From Primula veris (Eukaryota; Streptophyta; Magnoliopsida; Ericales; Primulaceae), in the NCBI GenBank assembly GCA_963682055.1, contig OY821751.1, positions 12,524,001 through 12,588,000 on the forward strand: a DNA stretch of 64,000 nt, in the 5' to 3' direction. The notes beneath the pieces are model-generated. The model did not search any database, was not told the origin of the DNA, and was given only the letters and a program-made list of their open reading frames with translations. The position numbers and the translations under genes were made by a program. Positions 22,146-33,713 of the stretch are shown in pieces. The number at the start of each line of letters is the position of its first letter. Positions within the stretch are counted from its first letter, which is position 1.

Positions 22146-22530
22146 CATTTCACTTTAGATAAATGGAAACTATTTTCAGTTATTTAAAACCATAAGGATC
22201 GTAAGGAACTATTTTCCATTTTTATTTACCTCCATTAGTGATGAAACTAAACTAATAAAATGTATACTAGGTGTGTTATCAACTTATCATATATGTGTTG
22301 TTTACCTCTGCTTTGGTTTTTTTTATTCATTTCAAATTAATGTGGTTATTGTTAAAATTTAAGTGTGTTTATTAGCTATAAACCATTCCTTACATAGTTT
22401 CACCACTTGCGCTTGCGTTATATGTTTAAGGTGAGATTGGCTTTTGATTATGAAATAATCCACTTATGTTACAAAAACCAGCTCCTTTTTAGTACATTAT
22501 TCAGCTAGGAACTCTTTAAAGAGTAGTCCC

Positions 22531-22990
22531 TGTAGCGGATTTGGGCACATTGCGAACCCCAGCGAGATCAATATACGTAGAGAAGAACTAGTAACTCACG
22601 AGAATAAATAAAGGAAAAACAAGCACACCAAAATTTGACTACAGAGTTCATCCAATGATGCCTATGTCTCTGATGCCGCTGCAGCGAGCACTATTTATAT
22701 ATGTGTTAAAGAAGAGGGGATTACAAAACTCTAACTTGATTCACTCTCAAAACCAATGCAACTATCTCTCATGTATTTTAGGATCTCTCTCTCTAAAACT
22801 TTATATATGTGGTGATATGTTTTATGGAGACTTAGAGGGGTTTATATAGTACCAACTTAAAAATAAAACCCTAATTCACGAAATAAAAAAAACTCTGAAA
22901 ATACACTAGCCATGCGCATGGCAAAATAGTGTATTTACTGGACATGCGCACGGCAGAATCATAATACAAAGTTTGGCTACAACTTTAACA
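22531..22990 (-). repeat. 3' LTR of a minus-strand copia remnant
   Basis: On the minus strand the LTR starts TGTTAAAGTTG (at 22990) and ends CCGCTACA (at 22531). It has a TATA box ACTATATAAA (22850-22841). Copia RNase H lies just upstream on the same strand (23100-23510), as expected for a 3' LTR. The flank before 22531 is GTCCC; the other end of the element is gone. Confidence 0.65.
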
Positions 22991-23099
22991 ATCTCTTACA
23001 TGGAGACAAACTCAAGCACTCCACAAAACCTTCCGCTTACGCATCACTTTCGCATCTCAAATCACAAAACACTCACACTGGAGCGGTGACACCAATCTA

Positions 23100-23510
23100 T
23101 CAGTTATGAAGTCCAACTGAAGTTATACACAACTTCAGCTTACTAATCGTAACAGTCTTCGTTAACATAACATCGGGATTGCTTGCGCCTTCAGTCTTCA
23201 CAAGCACGAATATCTCAACTTCCAAAATTGATAGAATAAAATGATAACGAATATATATATGTTTGGTGCGCAAATGAAACACCGGATTCTTCGCCAACAT
23301 AACCGCACTTTGGCTATCACTATGTAGAACCCCAATTTCATGTTTATGTCCAAGTTCTTTCAAGAACCCTTGCAATCAACCCATCTCTTTGATCGCCTTA
23401 CTAATGGCGACATACTCAGCTTTAGTCGTCGATAACGCAACAATCTTTTGTAACTTGGACATCCAACTAACAATTGTTTCACCGAATGTACAAACGCAAC
23501 TTGTTTGGTC
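23100..23510 (-). pseudogene. Copia RNase H fragment, minus strand
   Basis: Reading leftward: CVCTFGETIVSWMSKLQK, VALSTTKAEYVAISKAIKEMG, a stop at the usual Trp codon, LQGFLKELG, HSDSQSAVMLAKNPVFH and RTKHIYIRYHFI. This is the final part of copia pol. A 91-residue frame (23375-23100) is open downstream of the stop. The element is truncated at about 23515, where unrelated DNA and then the Athila-like pol begin. Confidence 0.8.
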
Positions 23511-23599
23511 AGGTTACTTTTGTTTTAATTAGTAGATATTTATTTAAACTCTCTTACTATTATTTTTGGTATAAAAATATATATAATATATAGCTTCTA

Positions 23600-26500
23600 A
23601 TATACTTTGGCCGATAGATCAATTTGCTATCCTAAAGGGAAGGTCATGAATGTGATAGTGACCATACAAAATATAAATTTTCCAGTGGATTTCATTGTGC
23701 TGGCAGGCCGGAAAGGAAATGGCTCAAGTCCAGCAGCACCAATGTTGTTAGGCATAACTTTTCTCATGACTGCTAATGCAGTCATTAACAGTGAAAAGGG
23801 GATTGTAAAAATCGCTAATAGAGACTTGGTAGCAGAACAAAATCTATTCACTATTGAGAAAATACCTTCATTTGATGAAGATGACCTCTATGAAGGAGAA
23901 GAATTTTAGTAAATGATTGGAAAATTTTCACACAGATTAATCCAACCCGATCATTTAGAGGTAGCACTCTTGGATAGTTTGATTGAAGAGATGTTGTCAG
24001 AACAAGAGACTCATACTATTCAGAGCATTAGAGAACTAGAGAGTGAGGAAGTAAAGGCTTTACAGCGATGGGAACCACCGTTCGAAAACATTTTTACCAA
24101 GTAACACAAGTTCCTCCCTCAGACGAATTAACCCATGTACCTGAAAGGAAACTATTACCCTAAGAGTTTAAATATGTGTTTCTCGGAACAGAAGAATCGT
24201 ACCCAATGGTGATTTCTTTAAAATTAGACACTTATCAAGAAAAGAAGTTGATCAGCGTGTTAAAGAGGCATAGGAAAGCAATAGACTAGGTAATATTCAA
24301 TCTTAAAGGGATTTTTCCGAACCTATATAGTTATTGCATATTTACAGAAGAAGATGCCAAACCTGTGAGGCAAATGTAGCGACGACTGAATCCAAATATG
24401 CGAGAACTAGTAAAAGTATTAAGTTTTTAAACTATTGGGAGAAGGAATTATCTACCCAATCTCTGACCCAAAATGGGTGAGCCCCACCCAAGTGGTACCT
24501 AAAAAGTGAGGACTATCTATTTTGGAGAACGAAAAGAACGAGCTAGTACCAACCCGTATCTAAACAAGCTGGAGGGTGTGTATTAATTACCGCCGAATCA
24601 ATGAAGTTACAAGAAAAGATCACTATCCACTACCCTTTCTCGATCAAGTTCTTGAAAGAGTTGCAGGGCATGAGTATTATTGTTTTTTGGATGGATATAC
24701 ATGGTACAATCAGATTGAAATCTCCACAGAGGACCAAGGAAACTTTAATTTACTTGTCCCTTTGGTACATTTGCCTACAGGCGAATGAAATTTGGTCTGT
24801 GCAATGTACTAGCAACATTCTAGCGATGTATAATTTCACTGCTCACTGATATGATCCAGAAATGTGTAGAAGTATTCATGGATGATTTTTCTGTTTATGT
24901 AGATACCTACGATCAATGTCTGCATCATCTAAAAAAAAGGTGATGATTCATTATGAAGAAAACAACTAGGTATAAATTTGGAAAAGTGCCATTTCATGGT
25001 GACAAAAAGAATAGTTTTGGAACATGTAGTCTCACCCAAAGAGATTGAAGTTGATAAAGAAAAAGTTCAACTAATTGAAAAACTACCTTCGCCCAAAAAT
25101 GTGAGTGACATAAGATCATTTTTGGGTCACACAGGATTTATCGATGATTTATTCCCTCTTTTAGCACCTTAGCTAAGCCAATGAGTGCAGTCTTGCAGCA
25201 AGATGCTTTTTTCAAATGGACACAACAATGTGAGTCGTCTTTTCAACAACTAAAAGAAGCATTAGTTTCAGCTACAGTGATGCAACCCCCAGATTGGTCA
25301 TTACCATTTAAATTGATGTGTGATGCTAGTGATGTGGCAATAGGAGCAGTACTGGGATAGCAAAAAGACAATAAGCCAAGCATAGTCTACTATGTGAGTA
25401 GAACGTTGAATGATGCTCAAAAGAACTATACAACTATAGAAAAGGAATTTCTAGAAGTTGTATGGCACTGGATAAATTCCGATTATACTTGGTAGGGTCG
25501 TCAGTGATAGTTTATTCCAATCATGCAGCCCTAAGACACTTTATTCAAATAGATACTCCTTATGCAAGAATTCAATTTGGAATAAGAGATAAGAAGGGAG
25601 TAGAGAATGTTGTGGCAGATCACTTGTCAAGATTACCAGTGTTAGAATCAGTATCGGGTGATTCTGTAATAAATGAAAGTTTTCCAGATGAACAACTTTT
25701 CCAAGTTGTTTGTTAAGGGGAACCCAAACCACCCTGGTTCGCGGACATTGCAAATTATTTGACGTCGGGAAAGTTATCGAAGAATTGGTCGAAATTCGAT
25801 AAAAGAAAGCTGCTTAAGGTTTCATGAAATTTCTTTTGGGATGAGCCTTATTTGTTCAAATATTGCCCTGATCAAATTATACATCGGTGCGTTACGGATG
25901 AAGAAACTCCAAAGTTCATTTCGCGATGTCACTCTTCAGCATGTGGAGGACATTTCACGGCAAAGATACTGCAGTGTGGATTCTATTGGCCTTTGATTTT
26001 CAAAGATGCCCATGATTATAGGTTGACATGTGATAGATGCCAACGCTTGGGAGCAGTCACTAGAAGAAACATGATGCATATGGTACCAATGCTGGTTTTG
26101 GAAGTTTTTTGTTGTTGGAGAATAGACTTCATGGGACCATTTTCGCCATCATTTGGTTGTCAGTATATTTTAGTGGTTGTAGACTATCTCTAAATGGGTT
26201 GAGGCTGTAGCTACAAGAACTAACGACCACACAGTAGTTCTAGATTTTCTTCAAGAAAATATCTTCGCAAGGTTTGGCATGCCACGGGCAGTTATCAGTG
26301 ATGGTGGAACTCATTTTTGCAATCGACCCATGTATAACTTAATGAAAATGTATGGAGTACTACAAAAAGTGAGTACTGTCTACCACCCGCAGAATAACGG
26401 TCAAGCCGAGTTAGCTAATCGAGAGATAAACAGAGTCATCAAAAAGACAGGTAATCCAAACCGTAAGGTTTGGCATGCCACGGGCAGTTATCAGTTGTGG

Positions 26501-26815
26501 GTTTGCATAGAAAGTTGCAAATTTCAGAATTAGATGAGATTCGTAATGACGCATATGAGAATGCAAGAATCTTGAAAACAAAATGAAAGAAGTTCATGAT
26601 AAGAGAATTATTAAAAAGGACTTATTTGTGGGACAGAAAGTGTTAATGTACAATTTCAGACTGCATATATTTCCAGGGAAACTAAAATCTTATTAGGCTG
26701 GACCTTATGTTGTAACAAAGGTTTTTGAAAATGGGGAGCTGGGAATTAGCAATTTGAAAAGAGATGAGAATTTTGTGGTGAATGGTCAATGATGTAAACC
26801 ATATTTGGAAAATTC
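23600..26815 (+). pseudogene. Athila-like Ty3/gypsy pol, many frameshifts, no gag
   Basis: Protease region first (LADRSICYPKG, PVDFIVLAGRK, MLLGITFLMTANAVI; about 23605-23909). Reverse transcriptase pieces follow (CINYRRINEVTRKDHYPLPF near 24580, active-site region VFMDDFSVY near 24880, and the RT thumb near 25090). Then gypsy RNase H (LMCDASDVAIGAVLG, RTLNDAQKNY; 25310-25500), the integrase zinc domain (CHSSACGGHF then CDRCQ; 25930-26040) and part of the core (VISDGGTHFC, YHPQNNGQAE; 26290-26400). The end is a chromodomain-less C-terminus (PGKLKS, GPYVVTKVFENG, KPYLEN; to 26815). Gag and the 5' LTR are missing. The family has an integrase tail like Athila and its relatives. Confidence 0.85.
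26269..26494 (+). repeat. 30-bp direct repeat inside the integrase remnant
   Basis: The sequence from 26269 to 26298 (AAGGTTTGGCATGCCACGGG and the next ten bases) recurs exactly at 26465-26494. The second copy stands where the rest of the integrase core should continue, and the C-terminal region resumes soon after. Confidence 0.85.
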
Positions 26816-27057
26816 ATAGGACCTGAACTTTGTTGAGTGGTAGACATGATAGACCCACTGACATACCACTAAAATCCATCAAACATTTGTTCCAAAGTAT
26901 TTTTCTCTTTTCAAGTGAGATTTTTTTTTTTTTTTACTTTGAGGATATGCATATTTTAGTTGGGGGAGGGAATAATAATTCTGTATGTAAATAACACTTT
27001 TGTATATAAAAAAAAAAAAATTGTTAATATATGTGTTTTTATTTACTTAACACACAC

Positions 27058-27098
<41 letters not shown>

Positions 27099-27904
27099 CT
27101 CTTCTTTATTTATTTTTATAAAAAAAAAAAACCATTAAAAATCCAAAAAAAAAAAAAATCAAGAAAAACCAATAAAAATACTTGAGTCTTTATTTTATCT
27201 CTCACTTGAGATTTTTTTTAAGAATATTAGACTTTATATTATTTTCTTCCACACTTACGTTTCATGCTGTTGTTTAGTGGTTTATTAGACAGGGCGCAAC
27301 TAGTGGAGAATTAATCGAGAACACTAGCATAAGAGAATTAATTGTAGTATGACATGGTTGTCATTAGCCATTCTCCGGCAAGTAGTTGAGTTCTCTCGTG
27401 GCATTGCACTAAAAGGTATATTCTATCTAAAACTCCTACTTTTATTAATTTTGTACATATTTTTCATGCTTAGGATATTGTTTTAGTATTTGTATATAAT
27501 TATGTTAGGATTGCATGAGTCACATAGTGCATGATTAAAAACATAAAATGAAAAAAAAAATCTTTTTGTTTTGGTCTATTACTTAGAAAATCCGTTTTTA
27601 TACGTGAACACGTGGCGATAATTAGAAAATTGGAAGAAAAATTTATATTCATCTAGGGTGTTAAATGTTTAGATACGTCTGGTTTGTCACTAATTATTCC
27701 GCTCAAGCCAATTTACAAAGATATAATATTGTACAAGTTGCATGTTATACTTAGACTTTGTTTGTTTCCCCTTTTACTATGTTAGTATTGGACTAGAAAT
27801 ACATATGGACCCACAAGTACTTTGTTTGACTACCAAAACTCGGAGGGTATTTGGAGTGAAGTGATACTAGAAAAGATGTTGCAAGTGACTATTTGTTGTA
27901 CTTT
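26816..27904. other. Polypurine tract and low-complexity 3' flank of the Athila-like remnant
   Basis: TTGGGGGAGGGA at 26960-26971 resembles a polypurine tract, but no 3' LTR can be defined after it. A and T runs, the C run at 27060 and anonymous AT-rich DNA follow. Confidence 0.5.
27060..27095 (+). repeat. 36-bp homopolymer C run
   Basis: Thirty-six consecutive C residues between AACACACACAA and TCCCTCTTC. Such a long G/C homopolymer is exceptional in this AT-rich DNA. It may form G-quadruplex or i-motif structures, or be a sequencing or assembly artefact. Confidence 0.95.
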
Positions 27905-28086
27905 GGGGCCTCGTTTGATTGTGGTATTAGTAGTAACGGAACTAACAATACCTTCGGACTGTAACGGAATAACAAATGAAAGTGTGATTAATATTACATA
28001 CATGAAATATCAATGAAGTGTTTGTTTGTTTTTTATTGTGGTTGGACTATTTTACAAAATTATATTTATATCTATAATAAATAAAC

Positions 28087-28130
<44 letters not shown>

Positions 28131-29189
28131 TTTAATATATATATACCTTATACCGCACCCCCTTTACTCCAAATACTCCAAATACTCCCATTTCTGAATA
28201 CCACACCCCCATATTACTCAAAATACCTCCATTTCTCATCATTTCTAATCTCATGTTACTAATAGTACTGCCTCCATTTTTCGTACCAAATGTGTCCCAT
28301 TTTTCGTAACCGACAGTATTTCTAATAGATACTACCCTAATCCCATCATAATCCCATCGTACCAAACACCCCCCGGGTATAGGTACGTATTGAGATATTT
28401 AGTTCGGGATTAGTAATCATTAAGACCATATTACCCTCACTCATTCATTCTATCACATTTATTTTAATTACAGTTGTACATATAAATATATATACACTTG
28501 TCAGATATATATATATATATATATACACTAGTAATTGTGTCTCAACGCGTAATATGATTAAAATATAGGAAATAAGTAAAGTTCTATTACAAATATGTGG
28601 AGAATAAAAAAAAATATAGAAGTGGAGAATATTTTAAAAAAAATTGAGGTGTTAAAAGATGGATAAATAGTGCTAATTAGATTTTTAATTTTCTATTATT
28701 TATGAGAGTGGCATTACGGTAATTAATAAAAAAATATATGAGTAATTTTGAAAAAAATTGACAAAATTTGGCAGGCTCAACAAATTTTGGGTTGACTTAC
28801 TATAATAGAATGATAGTATACATTATTTTTTTGATGTAATATACAAAAATATGACATGAGACAAGTTTGGATATATAATTACATACATATATAAATGTAA
28901 TTATATATATACATGTATGTATATATTTATTTAAATAAAATAATAATTTTATATATATGTATATGATTGTATATATATAAATCTAATTATTAACTAAATT
29001 TGTTAGTTTACTTATTATGGATATAAATGTCAATTTGTAAAATAGTACAACCCCAATAAAAAGTAAACAAACAATTCATTGGTATTTCATGTATGTACTA
29101 TTAATCCTAAATTCATTTGTTATCCCGTCATAGTCCGAATGTATTGATAGTCTCGGTACTACTAATATTGCAACAAAACAAATCCTTAG
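27905..29189. mobile_element. Non-autonomous DNA element with about 140-bp inverted repeats
   Basis: The left arm (27905-28043, starting GGGGCCTCGTTTGATTGTGG) and the right arm (29047-29189) are diverged reverse complements along their whole length; blocks such as ATATTTCATG and CATTTGTTAT match. The interior holds a TA microsatellite and a nested repeat end (CGTACCAAACACCCCCC near 28368) but no coding sequence. The GGCCTCGTTTG-type end is like that of several plant hAT or Harbinger MITEs. A target duplication was not clear. Confidence 0.65.
28093..28127. repeat. (TA)n microsatellite
   Basis: About 17 consecutive TA units inside the long-inverted-repeat element. Shorter TA tracts occur at about 28508 and 28890-28980. 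Confidence 0.9.
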
Positions 29190-30401
29190 AGTTTAAAATG
29201 TATTTTACGTTTACTCATTTTTCGCGACATTCACTAAAAATTTGCAATAACCATTTTTATAAAACTTTCATACTATTACTAAGCTTTATTTTAAGTAGAC
29301 GATGTCCTTGATCTATCTAATTTGTTGTTGGTAACCTAAAGGCACATCATTAGCTTAGGGGTGGATCGACAGGTGCGCAAACCCGCCGTTCTCTAAAAGA
29401 ACATGTCTAGCCTTATGGCATATAGTTATATTATGGCTAGTTTTAGGAATCTGCAGCATGCAAATAAGTCTTCACTTACACTTAAGTGTGAGCAGAGATT
29501 GAGCGAATATTTTTTTAGACTTAGTACTCTCATTTTCGTGCCTATGTATTGAGATGGTTTAATAACTTTCCAACGATGTCGAAAGACAAGTAAACGGGGG
29601 ATATAAGTATCATAATACTCAGGATAGGACGGATGGGAAAATTCCGGAAGAATAAATGGGTAAAAAGTCCCGATTATATAAGGAGGAGCGGTGAACATTG
29701 AATAAAAGAGGAAAAGAAGTTGTAGACTCAATATAAAAAAATAAAAATTATAAAAATTAAAAATAAAAAAAAGTGAGCTCCTAATGATGAAAAAATTAGA
29801 GATGACGATGTGTGTACACTAATATGGAGATTATGCGATAGTATATATTTTTATATTGTATAAGCTTTTGTTTTTATAGTTAAGTTTAATAAAAATGATG
29901 AATTGCAAGATGTTTTTCTTGATAAACTTTTGAACTTCGAGCTAACGATTATACACTTATCATAAGGCATGTACAATATTAAATCAAGCTATTAGTGAGG
30001 TGAAAGGCATTTCTAGCGACAAAGCTTAGATATCTTTCGAGTTCTTATCCTATTTTAATATAACTATAAGTACTTTTCATCTAGCTGCATTCGTGTGATC
30101 TCGTAAGAGTGGGGTACTTAATTGGTAGATTTTAAAACGTATCTGTTTGTGGGTGTTCTTGAGTAAACACTCACGAGACAAAACTCGCATTTTACACTTT
30201 AAAGTTTTAACGGCTTGTTGAATTACACTAAATTTAATCGTGTTTTCTTTGACATTTATCTTTATTTTAATCGTATTTAATTTTAGCCTAGTTAGTGCAC
30301 CAAAAACTCAAAAAATAAAAAGAAATTGGGAAAATGAACGAACCTATCTTATCATGTATCGCTTTCAATGCTCGGGACGAGCATTGAGCTAATTGGGGGT
30401 A
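29190..30401. other. Probable 3' internal region of a gypsy element, no gene
   Basis: Non-coding, AT-rich. It ends with GCTCGGGACGAGCATTGAGC and AATTGGGGGTA, a layout often seen just before the 3' LTR of gypsy elements (polypurine tract at 30391-30401). Confidence 0.4.
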
Positions 30402-32505
30402 TGATTAGACCACAAAATGGTAGTTTTTATGGGTTAAAACAATGACTTTTAACTTGATTTTTTTGTGTCTGTCTGCCCTTTCGGCACTAAAAGGCCTCGC
30501 AGGAGCATGGGGGTAGCAATAACATTTTTCTTGGGAAGCATACCAAGGTTATCGTCTGTGGAACCGTGTGTTTGTTGGGCTCGATAGTTTTAGAATAGAT
30601 TTTACTAATTAGGCGTCAATTAATTAGTAACGAGGAGAGTGTTAACGGTTGTGTTATCAATCCAACGGCTCATTCTTCAGGGGTTTTAAACAACTTAAAA
30701 GCATATTATTAAAGGTTGTTCAAGGGATTTTTAGATTATTAACAAGTTACGTTCTTTAACATGCGACATTAATTAATCAATAACTAACTTATACGGCGTT
30801 ATCGATTTGTAGGGGTGTCAAAAAGACCCAATACCCGAAAATCGCACCGTAAATACCCAAAAACAGACCCGTCACGGAACCGTTTTTGGGTCTACCCAAC
30901 CCCGCTGGTTCTTGGGGAGGGTATGGTTCTCAACTCTATACCATGGACCCAACCCGTATACCCGACCCACATACCTGAATTATAGAACCACAATATATAC
31001 TCATATTTTAAAAATATATATACATAATTACATATTATGTTTGTGCAACGAAAATTGGATAAATGCACGAGAAAGAACACAAGAAGAACTCATACAACAT
31101 CAAGTGAAAAAATATGAAACGTTTTTTAATATGTGCGAAGACACGGTTGAAGATTTAACATTGAAAATTTAGTTTTTAATGATGTTTTTATACTTGTTTT
31201 AATTTTTCATTAATTGACGCTCATTTACTTTTTTTCTTTTATGTCTTGTGGGATTTTTTTCCCATATTTTTATATTTTTATCATTAATAATATAAAAATA
31301 TTGGTTTTCCCCACCATTTAATAAAAAAATAGTTGTTAATATTTGTTGTGATTTCAAGTTTTACGATTTATTTTTAATCCAGTCTATCTTTCTTAGTAAT
31401 TTAGGCAAATCATTAACAACAAAATGGGTAATTAAGAAAATGAAAAATGGAACCATTATTTTATAATTTTTAAGTGACTCTGTAATGTTTATGTGATTCA
31501 GTAATCAACCAAACACATTGTTGACCAATATGAAGCAAAAAAATTGGTAGTACCTCGTTACTTTGTTTATTATTAACAAGTAAGTTATGACCTTGGAAAA
31601 ATATATTCATTATAAATATGTAAAAGTACCATTTAGAAAAGAACATCTAGAAAAATAGAATAAATTTTACGAATTTTTGGTATTTTGGGTAAATAACCGC
31701 ATCGAGAACCGTTATAGTCAATACAAATACGGATATGGGACGGGTAAAATAAGTAAAAAAAGTTATATAGACCCGACCCGATCCGACTCGTAGATGATAA
31801 CAGAAACCGTTCAAACCGTTACCCGAATAACCAAAACCCGTTGGGTCGGGTCGGGTAAAATTGACACCCCTACCGATTTGTTTTAACTAGTTTGCATACA
31901 AGATTTATGAGATTAATGATTGAACAACATGCAAACATATGTAAACATATAATAAAAGCAAAGGAAATACTCAAAAACAACGTAAAAATTAAGAACAAAA
32001 GATGATCTTACGATAAAAGGGAGAATTCGTGTACAAACTCTCAATTGTATTTTTGTTTCTTCTCTCTATAACGAATTTTCTGATGTAAACTAATGAAAAC
32101 TGAATTGTGATCTGTTTTTCGGAATATGGGTGATATATCAACCCATAACAAACTCTATCTTATCCAAAATTTAAAATATAACGCCACCTGACCGGTAACC
32201 TGACCAGTCAAGTCGGGCTTCTAGAAGCTTCTTTGCTCTATCTTGACTTTATTCCGTTTTGTAACTTCTTGGGTTTAACTTTGAGGTCTTTTGTCTTCTG
32301 AAATCTTCTCATTTGGTCTTTTTGCATCATTGTCTTGTTTTTGCGCTAATTACATGCTTTTTCCTGTAAATATGTAAACAATTGCAAGTAAACCGAAAAA
32401 ATACAGAAAAATACAAAACATGGCTTAAACAAGCCTAAATGTCAATAAAACTACGCTAATTCATATCATATTAACACCCAAAATTTACCATTTCGTGGTC
32501 TAATA
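30402..32505. repeat. Gypsy LTR-like block with extended inverted ends, split by a hAT element
   Basis: The left edge reads TGATTAGACCACAAAATGGTA; the right edge, reversed, reads TATTAGACCACGAAATGGTA. A polypurine-like tract precedes the left edge. Without the inserted hAT element the block would be about 1.03 kb. Inverted ends of about 20 bp are long for an LTR, so the orientation is not settled. A related, diverged copy lies immediately right in the opposite direction (about 32506-33120). Confidence 0.45.
30810..31872. mobile_element. hAT-type non-autonomous element, 1063 bp
   Basis: Termini TAGGGGTGTCAA...TTGACACCCCTA form a perfect 12-bp inverted repeat. The flanks TCGATTTG (30802-30809) and CCGATTTG (31873-31880) are an 8-bp target duplication with one mismatch, the hAT size. 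Subterminal regions are rich in ACCCG/CGGGT and ACCGTT motifs, possible transposase sites. A short frame (31030-31172) shows no recognisable domain. Confidence 0.8.
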
Positions 32506-33159
32506 TATCAGTTTGCTATTACAGCTTGTTTAAGCGATATTTAGTGTTTTCTACATTTTTCCGATTTATTTTCACCTTTTTGCATTTTTGCTGAAAAACA
32601 CATAGAATTAGCAAAAAAAAGAGACCAAGACGAAAGAGGACCCAAAGTTGGACCAAAGTGAAGAAAACAGAAGATACAGAGTCTAAAATCAACCAATAAT
32701 TAAGCCAAAAACGAACCAGAATGAAGCTTAAGAGTAAAAAAAAATACGTAACCGAACCACGTGATCGAATTACCTGACCGGACCACCTTACCGGTCAGGC
32801 CTGACCGAAGCACCTAACCGGTCAGGCTTGATCAAACCACCTGACCGGTCGGATCAACAGAATTCCTAAATTTTAGGCTAAAGTTTTGTTGACTTTTCTT
32901 GCCCATATATAATGAATTTTTCAGATTATTTCGACATAACTTAGAAAGGCACAAACCCAGAGAGGCCATCTCTCTAAAAACTCAAGTTTAATTCTAATTT
33001 TCTCACTATATATATACAATTCCATCAAGTTTCAATAAAGATCGATGTTCCAAATCTCTTAGACTTGCACAAGCTATATAAGTTTTCTTGTGATTTTATT
33101 ATGATTTTCATATTTTCAATATTACTTGACTTTGCGATGTAGTTTATGCCAATTTAGGC
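32506..33159 (+). repeat. Second diverged LTR-like copy with TGACCGGTCA palindromes
   Basis: Shares GCTTGTTTAAGC, a GCAAAAA...GAGACCAA block and clustered ACCTGACCGGTCAGG-like palindromes (32772-32850) with the opposite-strand copy to its left (palindromes at 32185-32217). It has a TATA-like CCATATATAATG near 32904 and then a leader-like segment, as in an LTR promoter. Confidence 0.45.
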
Positions 33160-33392
33160 ACATCTTTTTTTTGTTCCGAAATGTATTTTTAATAATATTG
33201 AAAGGAATTAGTAGGAACGTTTTCTTAGTGTTCCAATTTTGGAACACAATGAATGTGTCCCATTTTGTAATTAGGAACACTTTTCTAGCGTTCCAATAAA
33301 CTGGCTTACCACTCTTAGTCGCCCTTTATTTGTGTTCCAAAAATTATTAGGAACACTTTTTTCTGTTCCAAAATGACAATTTTTGTGTAGTG
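33160..33392. mobile_element. CACTA-type terminal fragment
   Basis: Ends (on the plus strand) CAATTTTTGTGTAGTG, whose complement begins CACTACACAAAAATTG, an En/Spm-like terminus. Subterminal GGAACACTTTT and GTTCC motifs occur several times in both orientations. No opposite end was found, so it is a remnant. Confidence 0.5.
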
Positions 33393-33713
33393 ATTATCTT
33401 TTCTCGCACATTTTTTCAACTTACTTTGTACCTTCCCTACACATACATACATACATATTGTCACATGAATCCCTATATCATGTGAACTCACCCAATTTAA
33501 GAGAACATCATCATTAACTTATTTTTACAGTTACTTTTCAAATTTTACTCATTAAATTTTTACACTTTTTCTTTTTATGTTAATGTTAGAATAGCAAATA
33601 TGTAAAATTACATCACAAAATTTTATATTTAAGAAAAGTGAACTTATATTGTATAACATCTCAAAATAATATGCTGGACTTAATTAATTTACGACTTTTC
33701 CATTCATACTTAC

